A DNA stretch of 6,463 nucleotides from an uncultured Veillonella sp. Its GTDB lineage: Bacteria; Bacillota; Negativicutes; Veillonellales; Veillonellaceae. Of this stretch, positions 1 to 3,757 are shown piece after piece. Each line of letters starts with the position of its first letter. The stretch's first letter is position 1. Below the pieces are notes generated by a model. That model did not search any database, was not told the DNA's origin, and saw nothing but the letters and a program-made list of their open reading frames with translations. The position numbers and the translations under genes are program-made. The DNA is taken from assembly GCA_915066865.1 (NCBI GenBank), contig CAJZEE010000098.1:1-6463 (forward strand), read 5' to 3'.

Positions 1-14
1 TCAAAATATAATGA

Positions 15-24
15 TTGTCGACAA
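15..24. promoter_or_regulatory. 10-bp palindrome, possible operator of the leftward unit
   Basis: TTGTCGACAA is a perfect palindrome in an otherwise A/T-only stretch. It begins only about 3 nt after the expected start point (about position 27) of the leftward promoter described separately. That place suits a repressor operator or the base of a 5' RNA hairpin. No second copy is seen in the window, and the controlled gene lies outside it. The palindrome is seen directly; the role is inferred. Confidence 0.3.
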
Positions 25-33
25 ATATAAAAA

Positions 34-61
34 ACTATATTTATTTTTTTTCAAATGTCAA
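34..61 (-). promoter_or_regulatory. Leftward promoter leaving the window
   Basis: On the minus strand a perfect -35 TTGACA (61 to 56) is followed, after a 16-nt T/A-rich spacer, by TATAGT (39 to 34), a good -10 box. Transcription would start near position 27 and run off the left edge, so the gene served is unseen. Its -35 box is only 2 nt from the -35 box of the rightward promoter, so the two probably compete for polymerase or share control. Confidence 0.55.
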
Positions 62-63
62 TA

Positions 64-92
64 TTGATACATATAAATAATTTATGTATAAT
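64..92 (+). promoter_or_regulatory. Strong rightward promoter for the small hydrophobic ORF
   Basis: TTGATA (64-69), an exact 17-nt spacer and consensus TATAAT (87-92) form a near-ideal sigma-70/sigma-A promoter. The start point should be near 98-100. That falls inside the left arm of the leader hairpin, so the mRNA would begin with a structured 5' end. The next open frame downstream is the 39-codon hydrophobic peptide at 185-304, and the next good terminator is at 374-409, predicting an RNA of about 310 nt. Confidence 0.6.
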
Positions 93-94
93 TC

Positions 95-149
95 ACAATA
101 TATAGTAAAAGTCAAAAAGTGAAATATGATTTTATATACTATATATTGT
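95..149 (+). repeat. 13-bp inverted repeat, 5' leader hairpin
   Basis: Arms 95-107 (ACAATATATAGTA) and 137-149 (TACTATATATTGT) are exact reverse complements separated by 29 nt. If transcription starts at about 98-100, most of the left arm is the very 5' end of the mRNA. The stem would then tie down the 5' end about 20 nt ahead of the ribosome site. Toxin mRNAs of type I systems commonly carry such 5' structures to slow translation. The function here is inferred, and the stem is A/T-rich and of modest stability. Confidence 0.45.
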
Positions 150-169
150 AGTTGTTGTTGTTTTCACAG

Positions 170-176
170 AAAGGAA
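170..176 (+). promoter_or_regulatory. Ribosome binding site of the hydrophobic ORF
   Basis: AAAGGAA lies 8 nt before the TTG at 185. It is the only Shine-Dalgarno-like run in the leader and is what selects the TTG frame. No in-frame ATG or GTG lies between it and the TTG. Confidence 0.5.
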
Positions 177-184
177 ATAAATTA

Positions 185-304
185 TTGAATATAGATTTAT
201 GTTTGATAATTATTACTATGATTTTAAGTATAATTACAAGTGTAATTATTAAAGTAATTGCTACAGTAATTATTAAAATTATTTGTAAGCATTTAAACTT
301 ATAA
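185..304 (+). CDS. Small hydrophobic peptide, candidate type I toxin
   Basis: A 39-codon ORF begins with TTG 8 nt after AAAGGAA and ends with TAA. The peptide begins MNIDLCLIIITMILSI and continues as a nearly unbroken Ile/Val/Leu stretch, ending in a short polar tail KHLNL. It has two Cys and three Lys. The block VIIK occurs twice, eight residues apart, encoded by an exact 12-nt repeat (242-253 and 266-277), so one helix face would carry regularly placed Lys. Residues about 5-34 could form one membrane helix. Small membrane peptides with such composition, a strong promoter, a structured leader and a 3' hairpin are typical of type I toxin-antitoxin toxins (Fst/Ldr, TxpA and Ibs types are comparable in kind), but I recognise no specific family. 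Alternatives are chance: A/T-rich DNA easily encodes Ile, Leu and Lys, and an overlapping 17-codon ATG frame starts at 199 without a well-placed ribosome site. Confidence 0.45.
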   Translation: MNIDLCLIIITMILSIITSVIIKVIATVIIKIICKHLNL

Positions 305-311
305 TTTTTCG

Positions 312-355
312 CTCTAAATAAAGACTGGTTGGCGGACTTTTATTCTTTATTAGAG
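312..355 (+). repeat. 3' UTR hairpin with G-rich loop
   Basis: Left arm 312-324 pairs with right arm 344-355 over 12 bp with one bulged A (317). The 19-nt loop contains GGTTGGCGGA, conspicuously G-rich for this region, and a UUGG that fits the YUNR U-turn seen in antisense-recognition loops. No T-run follows on either strand, so it is not an intrinsic terminator. It may be the recognition loop for an antitoxin RNA or an mRNA-stabilising element. The structure is seen; the role is inferred. Confidence 0.4.
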
Positions 356-362
356 GCGTAAT

Positions 363-368
363 ATTATA
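363..368 (-). promoter_or_regulatory. Minus-strand TATAAT, weak antisense promoter candidate
   Basis: A consensus -10 TATAAT on the minus strand lies just past the bidirectional terminator. It could start an RNA near 356 running antisense through the G-rich hairpin into the hydrophobic ORF, which is where an antitoxin RNA would be expected. No acceptable -35 box is found at 16-18 nt, no TGn extension is present, and no T-run terminator for such an RNA is seen. This is only a candidate. Confidence 0.2.
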
Positions 369-373
369 AAACT

Positions 374-409
374 AAAAAGAGCCTAGGTTTGCATTCCTAG
401 GTTCTTTTT
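374..409. terminator. Bidirectional intrinsic terminator
   Basis: AAAAAGAGCCTAGG (374-387) and CCTAGGTTCTTTTT (396-409) pair over 14 bp, with one G·T/A·C position, around an 8-nt loop. Both strands read as a G/C-containing stem followed by a run of five T. On the minus strand it begins 3 nt after the stop codon of the 114-residue gene and ends the mobilization series. On the plus strand it ends the unit of the small hydrophobic ORF. Confidence 0.85.
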
Positions 410-412
410 CAT

Positions 413-757
413 TTAATGCTGCTTTTGATTAGCAACAGCAGCGACTTCTTGATAGTCAGATACCCATTGATCAATAAATGCTTGCTGCTGCGCTACATCA
501 GATAGCGTTGTTTTAGCTATCAGATTACCAGCAGGGATTAGCACGGCATTTACATAATCAATATGGTTAGTCTTACAAATAGAAGAAATGTTAGCATAAT
601 AAGAAAGACGAGCTGCCTTGTTGTTAGTGTTCGTATAGATAGCGCCCATCATAAATGTAAGCTGCTTAATAAGATCTGATTGTTTAGTTACAGGAACAGC
701 AGCATACTGCTTCATAGTTTCTAACAACAAGTGGATCTTATCTAATTGGTTTGTCAT
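413..757 (-). CDS. Conserved-looking small protein, function unknown
   Basis: This gene encodes 114 residues starting MTNQLDKIHLLLETMKQ. I do not recognise the family. The ATG at 757 is chosen because AGGAGT lies 7 nt upstream. The frame stays open to an ATG at 868, but those extra 37 codons are A/T-driven (Tyr, Phe, Ile), overlap the topoisomerase 3' end and have no ribosome site. The protein has no signal peptide or membrane segment, one Cys and many Gln, Asn and Ala residues. It looks mostly helical: a leucine-rich N-terminal helix (residues about 4-18), a middle helix around KQLTFMMGAIY, and a Gln/Ala-rich C-terminal helix. It is the last gene of the leftward series, 83 nt after the topoisomerase gene, directly followed by the terminator. 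That position suggests an accessory transfer, regulatory or maintenance role, but nothing in the sequence fixes it. Confidence 0.75.
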   Translation of the reverse strand: MTNQLDKIHLLLETMKQYAAVPVTKQSDLIKQLTFMMGAIYTNTNNKAARLSYYANISSICKTNHIDYVNAVLIPAGNLIAKTTLSDVAQQQAFIDQWVSDYQEVAAVANQKQH

Positions 758-764
758 ACTATGT

Positions 765-770
765 ACTCCT
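765..770 (-). promoter_or_regulatory. Ribosome binding site of the 114-residue gene
   Basis: On the minus strand AGGAGT lies 7 nt before the ATG at 757. It decides the start of this gene against the in-frame ATG at 868. It directly abuts the 24-bp palindrome at 771-794. Confidence 0.7.
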
Positions 771-794
771 ATATAAAAATATATATTTTTATAT
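771..794. repeat. 24-bp perfect A/T palindrome upstream of the small gene
   Basis: Every position from 771 to 794 pairs with its partner around a centre between 782 and 783. It contains only A and T and directly abuts the AGGAGT ribosome site. It could be an operator, a hairpin that melts to regulate translation, or simply low-complexity DNA. Over 758-820 the stretch is almost pure A/T. TATA-like boxes are everywhere, and I cannot single out a promoter with a convincing -35 box. Confidence 0.4.
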
Positions 795-816
795 TTAAAA
801 ACATATAAAAGCATAT

Positions 817-846
817 AAATAATATTTTGGTGTGAAAATATTATTT
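817..846. repeat. 12-bp inverted repeat across the topoisomerase stop codon
   Basis: AAATAATATTTT (817-828) and AAAATATTATTT (835-846) are perfect reverse complements around GGTGTG. The repeat covers the topB-like gene's TAA (843 to 841). The stem is only A/T and no clean T-run follows, so it is a poor terminator. It may be a processing or mRNA-end protecting hairpin that separates expression of the topoisomerase from the 114-residue gene. Confidence 0.4.
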
Positions 847-3132
847 GCTTTTCTTGCCAGAACCCCATTCCTTGTAATCACATTTTGGGTAGTTAGAACA
901 GCCTTTAAACTGCCATTTTTTACCGTCTTTTTCGCCTTTGCGTGTGATAAGTACACCTTCACCACATTTAGGACATTTAGGCCCTTTAGGCTGCGGTTTA
1001 TTTTTACCCTCAATGTATTTACATTCTGGATAATTAGAACAAGCCCTAAATTCAAACGTTGTATCACCTTTAGTAGCTTTTCTAGTAATGATAAAGCCAG
1101 TTTTACATTCTGGACAGATTGTATAGTCTGGCGTTCCGTTCTTTTTAACGTTACACATAAAGTTACATTCTGGATCGCTGCATTTGTAAAAATCACGTTC
1201 TAATTTTTTAGAATGTAATTTATGTAAGTACCCTTCATGACATTTAGGGCAAGGATGATCACGATTAAATAATGCTTCCTTAGCATACTTTCTTACATCT
1301 GTATTGTTAATAACAGATGATACAAAGTCTTTTGTATCAGAAATAATATCCTTGATAGATAATGAACCATTTTCTATAGCAGATAACTTTTCTTCCATAT
1401 CGGCCGTAAATGTTGGCTCTAACAATACGATTGGAAGGGCTGTAACCAGGTTAGCCCCTGTTGATGTAACATGAATGGCTTTTCCTTTTTTGTACAATAG
1501 AGGGTTTTTAGGATCTAATAGATCAGAAATAATAGTGGCTCTAGTCGCTGGTGTGCCTATACCTTTAACGCTTTTTAGCGTTTGTAGTTGGCTTTCACTC
1601 GCATTATAAGCGTATTTATCAATATGATTCATAGCGCTTAATAATGTACCTTCTGTAAATGGTTTAGGCGGTTTTGTTACATGGTCAGTAACAAACACAT
1701 CTTTTAGAGTAAAAGTATCGCCTTGTTCTATAGGGAAGGGGATAGGTTCCTCTGCATAGATTTCTTCTGGCGGTAGAAGATCGATGTACAAAATCTTATA
1801 CCCTTCATCTCGTACTTGTGTTTCAGATAGCTTCATAGTATACGCTGTATTGGCTACTTCAATAGTAGCTTCAAGTTTTTCTTTTACAAGTGGCTTTGTA
1901 TAGTGCGCTGCCAGGTAGCGTTTGGCCACTTCTAGGTATATAGTCTGCTCATCGGTTGAAAACGTTTCTAATACCTCTTTAGTTAGTTCTTTTACAGTCG
2001 GGATAATAGCGTGATGGGCGGTTACTTTGTCTGTATTGTATATAGGCTTTTTATCTGTTGTGAATACAGATTCATCGGTAACAGCAACAGTTACACGTTC
2101 ATTAGATAACAGATTGTGAATAATACCTGCAGCCTGTTCTTTTTGGCTGTCTGGTAAATATTTACAGTCTGATCTAGGGTAGGTAATATACCCTTTTTCA
2201 TATAAGGCTTGTGCTGCAGCTAACGTATTAGAAGGGCTGATTGCATGGCGCTTATTAAGTTCTACCTGTAGTGTATCTAAAGAAAATAGAGAGGTAACAA
2301 AATGATTTGTTATTTCTCGCTCTAATTCAGATACCGTAGCTTCTTTACCTTCGATTTCAGATTTAATGCGATCAGCTAATTCTTTTTCAAAAATATCATC
2401 GTGTTCTAAAGTAATTTTTGTTTTGCCGTTTATATAAGCGTCTACTGTGTAATACGTAGTAGGTACAAACTGCTCAATAGACATATCACGATCATATACT
2501 AGCTTCAATACAGGCGCTTTAACACGGCCTACAGGTAATGTACCTGCATTACCAGAATGTTGGCCTATACGGGTAAAGAATCTGGTTAAATTGATACCGA
2601 TTAACCAATCAATGGCTGCTCTTGATTCTGCAGCAGCGGTCATTGTTTGAAAATCTGAATTATCTTGTATCGATGAAAAAGCGTTTTGTACGCTTGTTTC
2701 ATCTAGTGCATTAAGTAATATACGCTTTACTGTACCAGTAAAGCCTTCTTGCTTTAATATTTCATCAACAATTAAGCAGCCTTCACGGTCTGGATCACCT
2801 AAATGGTATACAGTAGTAGCTGCTTTAATTTGTTTTTGTAAATGCTTGTACAATGTTTTAGTGGTCGCTCTTGTGCATTTCTTTAATTCTTCTGGATAGA
2901 TGGGTAGTAACGTTTCATCCCAGCTTGCGTACTTTGGATCGTATTCTTTAGGATCCAATAATCGAAGCAAGTGGCCAGTACACCAGGCGATACAATTACC
3001 GTTAGAATCAAAGAAAAAAGGAGAATCTGTTTCTTTGTTAGTAGCAGTTGATTTAAAGTTAGCACCAGAATTATTAAGATAATTCTTAATAATTCTAGCT
3101 ACACTAGGCTTTTCTGTAATGTATAAATTCAT
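841..3132 (-). CDS. topB: Type IA DNA topoisomerase (topoisomerase III, plasmid TopB/TraE type)
   Basis: This 763-residue enzyme nicks one DNA strand through a 5'-phosphotyrosine, passes another strand and reseals; topoisomerase III is best at decatenation. The Toprim domain carries the EKPS glutamate (E7) and DPDREG (D113, D115, E117), whose acidic residues bind Mg2+. GHLLRLLDP, a DWLIGINLTR-type segment (about 178-188), GRVKAP (202-207) and the catalytic-tyrosine motif GYITYPRSD (Y318, R320) follow in the usual order. The C-terminus has three four-Cys zinc ribbons, at about 628-656, 673-704 and 720-751; the last two look like a duplication. After DREG it has Cys, not the Glu usual in chromosomal enzymes. 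Plasmid TraE-like enzymes also vary here, and the catalytic residues are kept. The ATG at 3132 has GAGGTG 6 nt upstream and gives the canonical N-terminus; the in-frame ATG at 3165 lies inside the preceding gene. In this context it probably resolves catenated or supercoiled transfer and replication intermediates. Confidence 0.93.
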   Translation of the reverse strand: MNLYITEKPSVARIIKNYLNNSGANFKSTATNKETDSPFFFDSNGNCIAWCTGHLLRLLDPKEYDPKYASWDETLLPIYPEELKKCTRATTKTLYKHLQKQIKAATTVYHLGDPDREGCLIVDEILKQEGFTGTVKRILLNALDETSVQNAFSSIQDNSDFQTMTAAAESRAAIDWLIGINLTRFFTRIGQHSGNAGTLPVGRVKAPVLKLVYDRDMSIEQFVPTTYYTVDAYINGKTKITLEHDDIFEKELADRIKSEIEGKEATVSELEREITNHFVTSLFSLDTLQVELNKRHAISPSNTLAAAQALYEKGYITYPRSDCKYLPDSQKEQAAGIIHNLLSNERVTVAVTDESVFTTDKKPIYNTDKVTAHHAIIPTVKELTKEVLETFSTDEQTIYLEVAKRYLAAHYTKPLVKEKLEATIEVANTAYTMKLSETQVRDEGYKILYIDLLPPEEIYAEEPIPFPIEQGDTFTLKDVFVTDHVTKPPKPFTEGTLLSAMNHIDKYAYNASESQLQTLKSVKGIGTPATRATIISDLLDPKNPLLYKKGKAIHVTSTGANLVTALPIVLLEPTFTADMEEKLSAIENGSLSIKDIISDTKDFVSSVINNTDVRKYAKEALFNRDHPCPKCHEGYLHKLHSKKLERDFYKCSDPECNFMCNVKKNGTPDYTICPECKTGFIITRKATKGDTTFEFRACSNYPECKYIEGKNKPQPKGPKCPKCGEGVLITRKGEKDGKKWQFKGCSNYPKCDYKEWGSGKKSK

Positions 3133-3138
3133 GTATGA

Positions 3139-3144
3139 CACCTC
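3139..3144 (-). promoter_or_regulatory. Ribosome binding site of the topoisomerase gene
   Basis: GAGGTG on the minus strand lies 6 nt before the ATG at 3132. It overlaps the TGA stop (3145 to 3143) of the transglycosylase gene, so a terminating ribosome sits on this site. That suggests translational coupling. It decides the start against the ATG at 3165. Confidence 0.75.
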
Positions 3145-3757
3145 ATTTTTTATATAAGAATACATTAGAATTTGTTTTTTTCTGTGTAGTAGGTTGTGTA
3201 TGTGCTGATGGATGATACACTACTACACGTTTTTTTACGCCTTGTTTTGGTTTAGGTGGTCTAGCAGCAGGTGGGGGAGTAGGTAAAGCCCCATCTGTTG
3301 CTAAATTATCTCTATAGCCACTCATTACAGAAGATACATAGTCTTGTGTTTCTGCATAGGGTGGAATACCGCCATATTGATTTACAGCACCTTGTCCAGC
3401 GTTATAGGCTGCTAGTGCTAGTTTTACATTACCGCCGTTAGAATCTAACATTTGGCGTAAATAGCGGGCAGATCCATCTATATTTTGTTCTGGATCATAA
3501 GGATCTACGCCTAATTCTGCAGCTGTATCTGGCATAAGTTGGCCATAACCAACAGCCCCTGCAGGAGATACAGCATTTTGATTAAAGCTGCTTTCCTGGC
3601 CGATTAAGCTAGTTAATAACACAGGATCCACATTGTATTTTAACGCTGCGTGGCGAATCATATTATTAAGTGGGCCATTAGCCTGCGTACTAGTTATACC
3701 AGATATAACTAGTGTGCCAGTTAAAACCGTAATTATAAGTTTAGATTTCAATTCCAT
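3143..3757 (-). CDS. Exported lytic transglycosylase (VirB1-like, SLT/GH23 domain)
   Basis: This 204-residue enzyme should cleave the MurNAc-GlcNAc bond of peptidoglycan outside the membrane, making a local gap for a transfer channel. MELKSKLIITVLTGTLVISG forms a Lys-containing N-region and hydrophobic core, with likely cleavage after STQA (residue 26) or use as a membrane anchor. The SLT domain (about 30-145) has the catalytic Glu in GQESSFN (E55), GYGQLMP (70-76), the AYNAG motif (117-121) and PYAETQDYV (about 133-141). The tail after about 155 is Pro- and Lys-rich, suiting a linker or wall-binding segment. The ATG at 3757 has AGGAA 8 nt upstream; an in-frame TTG at 3763 is too close to that site. 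The gene overlaps the relaxase end by 17 nt, and its TGA overlaps the topoisomerase ribosome site, so all three are probably translationally coupled. A phage or spore role is unlikely in this context. Confidence 0.9.
   Translation of the reverse strand: MELKSKLIITVLTGTLVISGITSTQANGPLNNMIRHAALKYNVDPVLLTSLIGQESSFNQNAVSPAGAVGYGQLMPDTAAELGVDPYDPEQNIDGSARYLRQMLDSNGGNVKLALAAYNAGQGAVNQYGGIPPYAETQDYVSSVMSGYRDNLATDGALPTPPPAARPPKPKQGVKKRVVVYHPSAHTQPTTQKKTNSNVFLYKK

Noticed and set aside
199..252. 17-codon ATG frame (Tyr/Asn/Lys rich) overlapping the hydrophobic ORF
   Set aside because: Its ATG is 22 nt from the only ribosome site, and the peptide has no plausible character. The TTG frame fits better.
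185..304. A/T-rich repeats here as replication iterons
   Set aside because: Only one exact 12-nt pair is present, and it is explained by the VIIK codons. No series of evenly spaced direct repeats and no DnaA-like boxes were seen.
758..868. Longer version of the 114-residue protein starting at 868
   Set aside because: The extra 37 codons are translated A/T repeats overlapping the topB end, while AGGAGT points to the ATG at 757.
832..1203. Plus-strand frame of 123 codons, and a minus-strand frame at 795-1196, over the end of the topoisomerase gene
   Set aside because: Both lie over the zinc-ribbon coding part of the topoisomerase gene. Their products are odd runs of Phe/Thr or Val/Lys with no motif and no ribosome site.
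2883..3082. Short frames on both strands inside the topoisomerase 5' part
   Set aside because: They are fully contained in a gene with clear Toprim motifs and have no support of their own.
3133..3165. Upstream ATG at 3165 for the topoisomerase
   Set aside because: It would add 11 residues before the canonical MNLYITEKPS start and has no ribosome site; GAGGTG is placed for the ATG at 3132.
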